The notes beneath the pieces are model-generated. The model did no database searches. It had not been told where the DNA came from and saw nothing but the letters and a program-made list of their open reading frames with translations. A stretch of 64,000 nucleotides of DNA from Myxococcales bacterium (GTDB lineage: Bacteria; Myxococcota_A; Polyangia; Nannocystales; Nannocystaceae). Below are positions 33,060 to 41,519 of this stretch, piece after piece; position 1 is the stretch's first letter; each line of letters opens with the position of its first letter. The translations under genes were made by a program, and so were the position numbers. The stretch covers positions 1 through 64,000 of the forward strand of contig JACKDW010000021.1 in assembly GCA_020633295.1 (NCBI GenBank), read 5' to 3'.

Positions 33060-33324
33060 CAAGCCTGACAACGTGATGGTGGGCGACGACGGGCGCGCGC
33101 GCGTGCTCGACTTCGGGCTCGCGCACACCCAGCAGCCGACCACACCGCCGCCCCCGGCGGACTGCTTCGCCGACACCGCGCAGGGCGACGAGGGGCCGAA
33201 TTCCCAGAGCGCGCTGAGCAACGACCTCACCGTCGCGGGCAGCATCCTCGGGACCCCGGCCTACATGGCGCCGGAGCAGCACGTCGGGGAGCGCACCGAC
33301 GCGCGCACCGACCAGTTCGCGTTC
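33060..33324 (+). pseudogene. split Ser/Thr kinase, piece 3 (DFG to after APE)
   Basis: Kinase sequence continues in the same frame as piece 2: KPDNVMVGDDGRARVLDFGLAH (DFG), a Pro-rich activation stretch, LTVAGSILGTPAYMAPEQH (APE region) and RTDARTDQFAF. It then breaks into NGAPAA and a stop. The next residues CVALYEALF come at 38273 after the repeat CCAGTTCGCGTTC. No decay is seen. Confidence 0.93.
33312..33324. repeat. left direct repeat of insertion 3 (right copy 38260-38272)
   Basis: CCAGTTCGCGTTC, 13 bp, occurs here and at 38260-38272, encoding Q-F-A-F of the kinase. Confidence 0.9.
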
Positions 33325-33328
33325 AACG

Positions 33329-33438
33329 GAGCGCCCGCCGCGTAGCCGTCGCGCGCCCGGGCGCTCGATGGTTCACGCGGCGCCGGCCCCAGCGCGGCCC
33401 CAGGCGCGCGCGCGCGCGACGGCTACGCGGGGGCGCTC
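33329..33438. terminator. very long hairpin at the 3' end of the RCC1 gene
   Basis: 33329-33356 and 33412-33438 form a 27-bp stem with one bulged base and a 55-nt loop. The distal arm touches the RCC1 stop codon and the outer end is 4 bp from the insertion boundary. It may stop RCC1 transcription; given its place it may also mark the element end. Confidence 0.6.
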
Positions 33439-35608
33439 ACTCGATCATCACGTCGCCGAGCGCCGACGGGAGCTCGTTGTCGCCGATGTTCGCCGTGCTC
33501 GAGTAGCCGAGGTTGCCGTAGCTCCCCCAGCCCCAGCAGCGCACGCCGCTCGTCGTGGTGCGCGCGCAGACGGAGAGGTAGGTCGTCGTGAGCTCGGTGA
33601 CGGGCGCGCCGACGCCGGCGTTCGGCGGCGGCATCTCGCCGAGGCCGTCGCCGATCTGCAGCGTGCTCGCGAGCCCGAGGTTGCCGTACTGGTTGTGACC
33701 CCAGCAGCGCACGCTCCCGTTGGTCAGCGCGGCGCAGGTGTGCTCATAGCCGCCGTCGATCGCCACGGCGTCCGCGCCGAGCTGAATCACTCCGACCGAG
33801 GCGGGCGTCTCGTTGTCGCCGATCTGCGTCGTGTTCATCCGACCCAGCTGCCCGCGGTTGTTGTAGCCCCAGCAGTTCACCTGGTTGTTGTCGAGCACGG
33901 CGCAGGTGTGTCGGCGACCGGTCCCGATCGCGATCACGGCGCCGCCGACCTGCACGGCGCCAGCGGTCGCCGGCGTCTCGTTGTCGCCGATCTGCGTCGT
34001 GTTGGCGTAGCCGAGCGCGCCGTTGCCCGCGTAGCCCCAGCAGTAGACCTCGCCGTCGGTCGTGCGCGCGCAGGTGTGGATCTCGCCGCACGAGACCTCC
34101 GCGACCGCGACGCCGCCGAGCTCGACCGTGGGCGCCGCGCTCGCGGGCTCGTTGTCGCCGTACTGCGTGGTGCTCGCGGTGCCCAGCTGCCCGTACGGGT
34201 TCTGGCCCCAGCAGCGCACGTTCTGGCTCTCGAGCAGCGCGCACGTGAAGTAGCGGCCCGCGGCGAGCTGGATCACGGGCTCACCGACGGGGACGTCGCC
34301 CGCGCTCGCGGGCGACTCGTTGTCGCCGATCTGCGTCGTGTTGCCGTAGCCGAGCGCCCCGTGGCCGCCGTAGCCCCAGCAGCGCACGCTCCCGCCCTCG
34401 AGCAGCGCGCAGGTGTGATGCTCGCCAGCGACGACCTGGGTCACGGGCCCGCCGACGTCGACGATCGGCGCCGCGTTCGGGTGCTCGTTGTCGCCGATCT
34501 GCGCCGTGTTGCCGATGCCGAGGTTGCCCCACGAGTTGCGACCCCAGCAGCGCACGTCGCCGTTGTGGAACACCGCGCACGAGTGATAGTAGCCGTGGGC
34601 CACCGACTTCGCGCCGCTCGAGAGCGTGCAGTCGGTCTCGCAGCCGTCGTCGTTGACGCCGTTGCCGTCGTCGCAGACCTCGATCCCGTCGTAGACGTAG
34701 CCGTCGCCGCAGCTCGCCAGCGCGCAGGTGTCGATGCAGTCGTCGGCGTTGTCGGCGTTCGCGTCGTCGCAGTCCTCGACGCCCTCCTGCACGAAGCCGT
34801 CGCCGCACGAGGCCGGCACGCAGGTGTCGAGGCACGCGTCCTCGTTGATCGGGTTGCCGTCGTCGCACTCCTCGACGCCCTCCCACACGGCACCGTCGCC
34901 GCAGCTCGCCTCGGCGCAGCTCGACAGGCAGGCGTCGGTGTCGTCGCCGTTGCCGTCGTCGCAGATCTCGCCCGGCTGCAGCACGCCGTCGCCGCACGTG
35001 GCCGGCACGCAGGTGTTGGAGCACTCGTCATCATCGACGTCGTTGCCGTCGTCGCAGCCCTCACCCGGGCCCACGTAGCCGTCGCCGCAGCTCGCGGCCA
35101 CGCAGGTGTCGAGGCAGCCGTCGGTGTTGTCCGCGTTGCCGTCGTCGCACTCCTCGCCGGGGCCGGCGAAGCCGTCGCCGCAGCTCGCGCCCAGGCACAT
35201 GTCCGTGCACGCGTCGTTGTTGTCGCTGTTGCCGTCGTCGCACTCCTCGACGCCCGCCCAGACCTCGCCGTCGCCGCACGAGGCCTGCACGCAGGTGTCG
35301 AGGCAGTCGTCGGTGTTGTCCGCGTTGCCGTCGTCGCACTCCTCGTCATCCGCGAGCTGGCCGTCGCCGCAGACCGCCCCCGGGCCCGCCGTGGTCGTCG
35401 TCTCGAAGGGGTCCGTCTCGGCGCCCGTCGTCGTCATGTCGGGCAGATCGGTCGTCACGCCGGCGCCGGTCGTCGACGACGACGTGACGCTGGTCGTCGA
35501 CGTCGTGATGTCCGTCTCCGTCGCGTCGCCGCTGTCACCGCACGCGACGAGCAGCGCGGTCGAGACCGCGAGACAGACGATTCCCCTATTGTGTGCGAGC
35601 GCGCTCAT
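33437..35608 (-). CDS. lipoprotein with Cys-rich ECDDGN repeats and RCC1 propeller
   Basis: 723 residues from ATG 35608, which has TATTAT exactly 6 nt upstream. Lipobox LLVACGDSG, a Thr/Ser/Val-rich linker (about 20-70), eight or so Cys-rich repeats of the CGDG..GEECDDGN..D.C...C type (about 75-345, DUF4215-like), then seven RCC1-like blades (HTCALLEGGSVRCWGYGGHG, IGDNESPA). RCC1 propellers bind proteins; on a lipid-anchored surface protein this suggests an adhesion or interaction role. It lies in insertion 3. Confidence 0.92.
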   Translation of the reverse strand: MSALAHNRGIVCLAVSTALLVACGDSGDATETDITTSTTSVTSSSTTGAGVTTDLPDMTTTGAETDPFETTTTAGPGAVCGDGQLADDEECDDGNADNTDDCLDTCVQASCGDGEVWAGVEECDDGNSDNNDACTDMCLGASCGDGFAGPGEECDDGNADNTDGCLDTCVAASCGDGYVGPGEGCDDGNDVDDDECSNTCVPATCGDGVLQPGEICDDGNGDDTDACLSSCAEASCGDGAVWEGVEECDDGNPINEDACLDTCVPASCGDGFVQEGVEDCDDANADNADDCIDTCALASCGDGYVYDGIEVCDDGNGVNDDGCETDCTLSSGAKSVAHGYYHSCAVFHNGDVRCWGRNSWGNLGIGNTAQIGDNEHPNAAPIVDVGGPVTQVVAGEHHTCALLEGGSVRCWGYGGHGALGYGNTTQIGDNESPASAGDVPVGEPVIQLAAGRYFTCALLESQNVRCWGQNPYGQLGTASTTQYGDNEPASAAPTVELGGVAVAEVSCGEIHTCARTTDGEVYCWGYAGNGALGYANTTQIGDNETPATAGAVQVGGAVIAIGTGRRHTCAVLDNNQVNCWGYNNRGQLGRMNTTQIGDNETPASVGVIQLGADAVAIDGGYEHTCAALTNGSVRCWGHNQYGNLGLASTLQIGDGLGEMPPPNAGVGAPVTELTTTYLSVCARTTTSGVRCWGWGSYGNLGYSSTANIGDNELPSALGDVMIE

Positions 35609-35634
35609 CGCAAAATAATATGTCCTTATAGACA
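35609..35634 (-). promoter_or_regulatory. leaderless promoter TATTAT-N6-ATG with TGTC-N6-GACA operator
   Basis: On the minus strand TATTAT (35620-35615) lies exactly 6 nt before the ATG (35608). Directly upstream is the palindrome TGTC-CTTATA-GACA (35621-35634), of the same form as at 26720-26733. The surrounding 50 bp is unusually AT-rich for this window. Confidence 0.6.
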
Positions 35635-35641
35635 TGTTCAT

Positions 35642-36333
35642 AAAGTAGTTTCTCCGCGCGGCGAGACGACGATGTGCGGACGAGGCTCACCGCGCGTCGC
35701 GGTCGCTGGGGCGTGACGCCACGTCGGCCGCGAGCGGGCGCCCGTCCGCGACCACGCGCGCGACGTCACCTCGGGCGCGCGGCCGCGATGCGTGATTGAA
35801 CGGCGTGCGCGAGACGTTTCTCGACGAGGCGCTCGCGCGCGCGGGATGGGGACATTCGCCACGAGCTGCGCGCGCGCCCGCAGACGCTCGTCGCGTGTCG
35901 CGGTGTCGCAGTGTCGCTCACGCTCCCACGACGCGCGCGCTGACCCGCGCGTGACGTGAGCTCGCGTTGGCGCGAGGACCCGTCGGGCCTCGGGTCCACG
36001 CGACCGCCGCGCGCCTACCTGACGCGTCGTCGCTCCGCGCGCGGCGAGACGCGGGCGCCTCGATCACGTCACGACGCCGAGCTCGCGAGCGACAGGTGGC
36101 GCTCCGCAGACGTCCGCGTCGCACACGACGGCGTGCCCTCCCCGCGACGCCGCGACCAGGATGTCGAGCGCGTATCGCTACACGAAGCTGATCTCTGAGT
36201 AATTCATGCAGGCCTCATCGCGGCCGCGCGGCCGCGGCAGACCACGACCGCGGACGACGACGCGACGCGATCGGGAGACCCCCGCCCGGGCCCTCGTCGC
36301 GCCGCGCTCGTTGGCGGCGACGGGTCGCGGTGA
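35642..36333. other. non-coding region between the two insertion-3 genes
   Basis: About 690 bp between divergent promoters. It is CGCG-rich with stop codons in all frames at short intervals and no protein-like translation. I see no RNA gene in it. A short, more balanced stretch at 36190-36215 is the only obvious composition change. Confidence 0.5.
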
Positions 36334-36345
36334 TAGCGTTCGCGC
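36334..36345 (+). promoter_or_regulatory. leaderless-type -10 (TAGCGT-N6-GTG)
   Basis: TAGCGT at 36334-36339 is exactly 6 nt before GTG 36346. Confidence 0.55.
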
Positions 36346-38085
36346 GTGATCCGTACCTCGCGGCGCTCTCTGGTCCTCCCCCTGTTCGGCGCGCTCGCCT
36401 GTGGCGACAGCGACGCCGGCACCGACGCCGGCACCGACCCGTCCTCCGCCTCGACGTCCGCCTCGGACGCGAGCGCGGGGCCAACGAGCGCGACCGAGTC
36501 AAACACGAGCGCGACCGAGGCGAGCACGAGCGCCGGGCCCACGACAGACGACGGGACGAGCGCGCCGGGCACCACGAGCGACGACACCACGGAGCCGGGG
36601 ACGACGACGGGCGAGCCGTCGGGTCAGCTGTGCGACGGCTTCTCGAGCTCGTCGAAGTCATGGTCGCTGCCGAGCCCCAACGTCCCCAACGGCGCCGACC
36701 TCTTCGACGACCCCTTCTACGACCTCTACCTCGCCTGTGAGGACGACGCGGTCGAGCTGTCGTTCTCGCTGATCGATCTCACGGGCGACGGCGCCGTCGA
36801 CCTCGTCGTCACCGACGCCTGCGACGCCAAGGGCGTCGGCACCACCGAGTGGCGCGTCTACGAGAACACCGGCGCAGGCTTCGCGAGCAACTCGACCTCG
36901 TGGGCGCTGCCCAGCCCCAACGTCCCCAACGGCGACGACCTCTTCGACGACCCGTCCTATGACCTCTACCTCGCCTGCGACGACGACGCCGTCGAGATGA
37001 CCTTCTCCCTCATGGACCTCACCGGCGACGGCGCCGTCGACCTCGTCGTCACCGACGCCTGCGACGCCAAGGGCGTCGGCACCACCGAGTGGCGCGTCTA
37101 CGAGAACACCGGCGCAGGCTTCGCGAGCAACTCGACCTCGTGGGCGCTGCCCAGCCCCAACGTCCCCAACGGCGACGACCTCTTCGACGACCCGTCCTAT
37201 GACCTCTACCTCGCCTGCGACGACGACGCCGTCGAGATGACCTTCTCCCTCATGGACCTCACCGGCGACGGCGCCGTCGACCTCGTCGTCACCGACGCCT
37301 GCGACGCCAAGGGCGTCGGCACCACCGAGTGGCGCGTCTACGAGAACACCGGCGCAGGCTTCGCGAGCAACTCGACCTCGTGGGCGCTGCCCAGCCCCAA
37401 CGTCCCCAACGGCGACGACCTCTTCGACGACCCGTCCTATGACCTCTACCTCGCCTGCGACGACGACGCCGTCGAGATGACCTTCTCCCTCATGGACCTC
37501 ACCGGCGACGGCGCCGTCGACCTCGTCGTCACCGACGCCTGCGACGCCAAGGGCGTCGGCACCACCGAGTGGCGCGTCTACGAGAACACCGGCGCAGGCT
37601 TCGCGAGCAACTCGACCTCGTGGGCGCTGCCCAGCCCCAACGTCCCCAACGGCGACGACCTCTTCGACGACCCGTCCTATGACCTCTACCTCGCCTGCGA
37701 CGACGACGCCGTCGAGATGACCTTCTCCCTCATGGACCTCACCGGCGACGGCGCCGTCGACCTCGTCGTCACCGACGCCTGCGACGCCAAGGGCGTCGGC
37801 ACCACCGAGTGGCGCGTCTACGAGAACACCGGCGCAGGCTTCGCGAGCAATTCCAAGTCCTGGTCCCTGCCGGCGCCGAACGTCCCGAACGGAGACGACC
37901 TCTTCGACGATCCGTACTACGACCTCTACCTCGCCTGTAACGACGACGCCGTCGAGCTCTCCTTCTCGCTCATGGACCTCACGGGGCAAGGGGTCCCGAG
38001 CCTGGTGATCACGGACGCCTGCGACGCGCAGGGCGTCGGCACCACCGAGTGGCGTGTCTACGAGCCGACCTGCGAGCCGATCTAG
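36346..38085 (+). CDS. lipoprotein with six 80-residue FG-GAP-like repeats
   Basis: 579 residues. Lipobox FGALACGDSD, Ser/Thr/Asp linker to about residue 90, then six 80-residue units, each with a Ser/Trp start (SWALPSPNVPNGDDLFDD), acidic middle (LYLACDDDAVEMTFSLMDL) and a calcium-loop-like DLTGDGAVDLVVTDACDA, ending in GTTEWRVYENTGAGF. The middle units are identical at DNA level, the outer two diverged. This fits a surface propeller or repeat adhesin. It lies in insertion 3. Confidence 0.9.
   Translation: MIRTSRRSLVLPLFGALACGDSDAGTDAGTDPSSASTSASDASAGPTSATESNTSATEASTSAGPTTDDGTSAPGTTSDDTTEPGTTTGEPSGQLCDGFSSSSKSWSLPSPNVPNGADLFDDPFYDLYLACEDDAVELSFSLIDLTGDGAVDLVVTDACDAKGVGTTEWRVYENTGAGFASNSTSWALPSPNVPNGDDLFDDPSYDLYLACDDDAVEMTFSLMDLTGDGAVDLVVTDACDAKGVGTTEWRVYENTGAGFASNSTSWALPSPNVPNGDDLFDDPSYDLYLACDDDAVEMTFSLMDLTGDGAVDLVVTDACDAKGVGTTEWRVYENTGAGFASNSTSWALPSPNVPNGDDLFDDPSYDLYLACDDDAVEMTFSLMDLTGDGAVDLVVTDACDAKGVGTTEWRVYENTGAGFASNSTSWALPSPNVPNGDDLFDDPSYDLYLACDDDAVEMTFSLMDLTGDGAVDLVVTDACDAKGVGTTEWRVYENTGAGFASNSKSWSLPAPNVPNGDDLFDDPYYDLYLACNDDAVELSFSLMDLTGQGVPSLVITDACDAQGVGTTEWRVYEPTCEPI
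36784..37851. repeat. perfect 240-bp tandem repeat (about 4.4 copies)
   Basis: From 36784 to 37851 the sequence is identical to itself at a 240-bp offset, including third codon positions. The copies are therefore recently expanded or kept identical by gene conversion. Units outside this range differ at many sites. Confidence 0.95.
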
Positions 38086-38259
38086 GTGAGGTCAAGGTCG
38101 AGGCCGCGCGCGCGAGGACGTGACGCGGCCCCAGCCGTGACCCCAGCGCCGCGGCGAAGGCCCGCGTCGGCGCGCGTGCTCGGGAGCCTCGCGCGCGCGC
38201 GATTCGGCGCCGCGAGACCCTTGTACGGCGCGCGGCCGCGGCGATCGGCGCCCTGACAT

Positions 38260-40477
38260 CCAGTTCGCGTTCTGCGTCGCGCTCTACGAGGCGCTGTTCC
38301 GCGTGCGCCCGTTTCGCGGGCGCACGCTCCAAGAGCTGCTCGTCGCCACGACGCGCGGCCTCATCACGCCGCCGGCGCGGGACGTCGCGCTGCCCGGCTG
38401 GCTGCGCAAGATCGTGGTCCGCGGGCTCGCGCCCCACCCCGACGACCGCTGGCCGTCCATGAACGCGCTGCTCTCGGAGCTCGCGCGCGATCGCGGCAAG
38501 CAGCGGCGCCGCATGCTCGGCGTCGCGGCGGCCGTGGGCTGCGCGCTGCTCGGGGCCGCGGGGGTCGCCTCAGGGATGGGCGAGGAGGCCTCGGCCTGCG
38601 CCGGCGTGTCCGCGCTCGAGGGCGTGTGGGGGCCGGAGGAGGCGCGCGCGCTGGAGACGAGCGTGCGCGACTCGGGGGTGGTGTACGCCGCCGAGACCTG
38701 GGCGCGCCTCGGGCCCGCGATCGATCGCTACGCGGACGACTGGCGACGCGCGCGCGCGGACGCCTGCGATCAGCACCAGCGCGGCTACCACTCCGCGCAG
38801 TTATATGACCGAACGGTCATGTGCCTCGACCGGCGCAAGGACGAGCTCGCGGCGGCGGTGCAGGTGCTCACGCGCGCCGACGGCGAGGCGCGCGTGACCG
38901 CGGTCGAGCACGCCCAGAGCGCGATCTCGGGGCTCACGCCCGTGTCGGTCTGCGGGGACGTCGAGCGGCTGATGTCGGCGCCGCTGGTGCCCGAGGAGCC
39001 GAGCCAGCGCGCGGCCGTCGACGAGCTCCGCGGGCGCCTCGCGACGGTCTCGGCCCAGCGCCGCGCGGGCCAGTACGACGCGGGCTTACCGGTCGCCGAG
39101 GCGCTGGTGCGCGACGCCGAGGCGGCTGACTACCCGCCCGCGCTCGCCGAGGCGCTGCTCGAGCGCGGCCTCCTGCGCGGGCACACCGACGACCACGCGG
39201 GCGCGGACGCGGACCTCAGCGCGGCGCTGTGGGCCGCCGAGGCGTCGCGGCACGAGCGCGTCGCGATCACGGCCTCGCAGCAGCGCCTGCTGCTGTACGC
39301 CGAGCAGATGGCGGACATCGAGCGCGCGCGCCGGTGGACCGATCACGCGCGCGCGCTCGTCGAGCGCGCGGGCGAGCCGCGGGCGCGCGCGGACCTCGAG
39401 TTCATCCTCGGCGTGCTCTCGATGAACGAGGGCCGCTTCCACGACGCGCGCGACGAGCTCGCGCGCGCGCTCGAGATGGCGCGCACGAGCTACGGCGAGG
39501 ACGAGCTGATGCTCGCGCGCGTGCGCCGATCCTACGCGAGCACGCTCAACAGCCTCGGGGAGTTCGACGAGGCGCGCGTCCACCTCGAGGCCGCGGTCCG
39601 CTCGGTCGAGCGCGCGCTCGGGCCCCGGCACCCCCGGCTCGCGCAGATGCTCCTGACCCTCGGGAACCTGCACATTGGGCAAGGTCGTGATGAGGCGGCG
39701 CTGACCGCCTACGAGCGCGCGCTGACGATCACGCGCGACGCGCTCGGGCCCGACCACGCGACCACCGGCGCGATGCTGCTGAGCGTCGGCCTGGTGCACT
39801 CGCAGCGGCGCGAGAACGCGGAGGCGCGCGCGCTGTTTGAACGCAGCCTCGAGATCTTCGAGCGCGCGTACGGGCCCGAACACCCCAACGTCGCGGTCGC
39901 GCTGGCCAACCTCGCGTCGGTCGAGAGCGCCGAGCTGCCGGCGGGCGAGCTGGACGCCGGCGGGCTGGCGCAGGCCGAGCGCGCGCTCGAGCACTACCAG
40001 CGCGCGCGCGCGCTGCTCGAGACGCTGCTCGGGCCGGAGCACAAGAACATCGCGGCGATCCAGACGGGCGTCGCCGGGCTGCTGCGACGCCGCGGCGAGC
40101 TCGAGGAGGCCGCGGCGATGTACCGGGCGGCGACGGAGCTGCTCGAGCGCGCGCTCGGGCCCGAACACCACGAGCTCGCGCTGCCGCTGGCCGGGCTCGC
40201 CCGCGTCGCGCTCGACCGCGGGCGCCCGCGCGAGGCGATCCCGCTGCTCGAGCGCGCGATCGAGCGCCGCAGCGCCAACGACGAGTCGGCGCTCGACCTC
40301 GCCGGCGACCGCTGGCTGCTCGGCGCGGCGCTGTGGAGCTCGGGGCAGGATCGCGTCCGCGGCCGCGCGCTGATCGAGCTGGCCCACGAGAGCTACGCGG
40401 GCGCGGGGCCGAGCTACCAGCGCGACGCCGACGAGACCGCGGCGTGGCTCGCCGAGCACACGCTCGACGCGCGGTGA
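38260..40477 (+). pseudogene. split Ser/Thr kinase, piece 4 (kinase C-lobe, TM, TPR)
   Basis: The kinase resumes in frame after the 13-bp repeat: QFAFCVALYEALFRVRPFRG, LPGWLRKIVVRGLAPHPDDRWPSM (end of C-lobe), one transmembrane helix (MLGVAAAVGCALLGAAGVASGM) and about 600 residues of TPR repeats (ALGPRHPRLAQMLLTLGNLH, ALGPDHATTGAMLLSVGLVH, AYGPEHPNVAVALANLASV). Host pieces of 330, 323, 256 and 2205 nt, counting each repeat once, add to 3114 nt, 1038 codons. This piece alone could still be made from internal starts, but without the catalytic half. Confidence 0.93.
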
Positions 40478-40514
40478 CGCGTCGGCGCCCTGCCGTTCGC
40501 CCTGCCGTTCGAGC

Positions 40515-40526
40515 TACGCTCGCGCC
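40515..40526 (+). promoter_or_regulatory. leaderless-type -10 (TACGCT-N6-ATG)
   Basis: TACGCT at 40515-40520 is exactly 6 nt before ATG 40527. Confidence 0.55.
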
Positions 40527-41294
40527 ATGGCTCGACACGCTCGCGGCTTCGGGACTCGCTCGCTGACGCTCGCGCTGACGCTCGCCGGCTGCGGCGCGCC
40601 CGGGCCCGCGACCACGCCGCCCGTCGAGCGCGCCCCGGCGCCCTGCCCGAGCTGTCCGCGCCAACAGGAGCCGGCGCCCTGCCCTGAGCCGACGGATCCT
40701 GCGCCCGAACCAGCGCCGGCGTCCGGGGTGGCCTCGTCGTCCGCCGCGTTCCTCGACGAGTGGTACGCGAAGCGACGCGCGAACGTCCCCGGGCACGAGC
40801 CGCGCTTCCTCCACCTGATCTTCGAGGAGTGGTTCCCCGAGGGGCACGTTCGCGTCTCGGTGCGCGGGGACGGGCGCTACGCCGTGGAGCTCGACGGCTA
40901 CAGCGGCTGGAACCGCTGGCTCGACGACCGCGCGCGCGCCCGGGTCACGCGCGCGGGCGGCTTCTTCCACGGCGCGGGCGCGAAGCTCTCGATCGGCGGG
41001 TACTTCGACGCGGACGGACTCGGGGCTCCGCGAGTCGCCGACACGGCGCCGCGCGACGCCCCCTACCCGTCGTGCGCCGCCTTCGGGCGAGCGTTCCACG
41101 CCCAGCTCACCGTCGTCGCCGAGTTCTCCAAGCCAGCTGTTTTTCAGGCCAGCTGGGATGACCCGAGCTGCCCGGGCTACCCGCGCGCGATCGCCAGGGA
41201 CGCGTGGGCGCTGGTCGAGCGCGCCGTCGGGGCGAAGCTCGCGATCCCGGCGAGGGCGGCCGCGTCGCGCGAGGACGCGCGCGCTCGAGGTTGA
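40527..41294 (+). CDS. putative lipoprotein, 255 aa
   Basis: Signal with lipobox LTLAGCGAPG, then a Pro/Cys-rich linker (CPSCPRQQEPAPCPEP, to about residue 70) and a ~180-residue domain with FLHLIFEEWFPEGHVRVSVRGD, GGFFHGAGAKLSIGGYF and two cysteines. I do not recognise the domain. It begins 49 bp after the split kinase but has its own leaderless-type promoter. Confidence 0.75.
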   Translation: MARHARGFGTRSLTLALTLAGCGAPGPATTPPVERAPAPCPSCPRQQEPAPCPEPTDPAPEPAPASGVASSSAAFLDEWYAKRRANVPGHEPRFLHLIFEEWFPEGHVRVSVRGDGRYAVELDGYSGWNRWLDDRARARVTRAGGFFHGAGAKLSIGGYFDADGLGAPRVADTAPRDAPYPSCAAFGRAFHAQLTVVAEFSKPAVFQASWDDPSCPGYPRAIARDAWALVERAVGAKLAIPARAAASREDARARG

Positions 41295-41519
41295 TCCTCG
41301 AGCCACGCGCCGTCGTCGCGATTGTGCGCGACATGGCAACATCTCCTGCGACAATCCGGGACAACCCGCGCGCAGCCCGAGGCCGCGACGCGCCTCGGCG
41401 CCCGTAGTCCTCTGCCCAAAACCTGCACCCTGGAGCCCGTCGCGCCGACGTCCGCGACCGTCCGTCGCGCGTCCGCGTCGACGTGGACCGGTGGAACGCG
41501 GATTGTATGGTCAGGGCGC

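Larger units (their letters stand above)
30825..33068. mobile_element. insertion 2 in the split kinase (2244 bp, no transposase)
   Basis: DNA between the two copies of CAAGCCTGA, counting the right copy. It carries two divergent genes: an SMP-30-like protein (minus) and a 242-residue unknown (plus). Inside the ends, GATACC (30823-30828) and GGTATC (33054-33059) are inverted, followed by similar G/C stretches, so short terminal inverted repeats are possible. No transposase or integrase is encoded. The mechanism is unknown. Confidence 0.7.
33325..38272. mobile_element. insertion 3 in the split kinase (4948 bp, no transposase)
   Basis: DNA between the two copies of CCAGTTCGCGTTC, counting the right copy. 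It carries two divergent lipoprotein genes (RCC1/Cys-rich, minus; 240-bp-repeat protein, plus) separated by about 740 bp. A 27-bp-stem hairpin sits 4 bp inside the left end. No transposase, integrase or matching terminal inverted repeats are visible, and the termini do not resemble those of insertions 1 and 2. Confidence 0.7.

Noticed and set aside
36784..37851. CRISPR-like regular repeats
   Set aside because: The 240-bp period has no unique spacers; it is coding and in frame, repeating an 80-residue unit.
36658..37989. Minus-strand frame opposite the 240-bp repeats
   Set aside because: Its regular repeats are only the complement of the coding repeats; no start signal or family resemblance.
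26739..40477. Inteins or self-splicing introns in the kinase gene
   Set aside because: Inserts are not in frame with the host, lack Hint or homing-endonuclease or reverse-transcriptase motifs, and carry genes on both strands.
26739..40477. Four pieces as remnants of several unrelated kinases
   Set aside because: Each junction continues the same motif order without gap or overlap beyond the direct repeat, and the summed length keeps the frame.
38303..40477. TPR protein as an independent gene
   Set aside because: The frame begins inside the kinase C-lobe, with no promoter or ribosome site; it is the tail of the split kinase.
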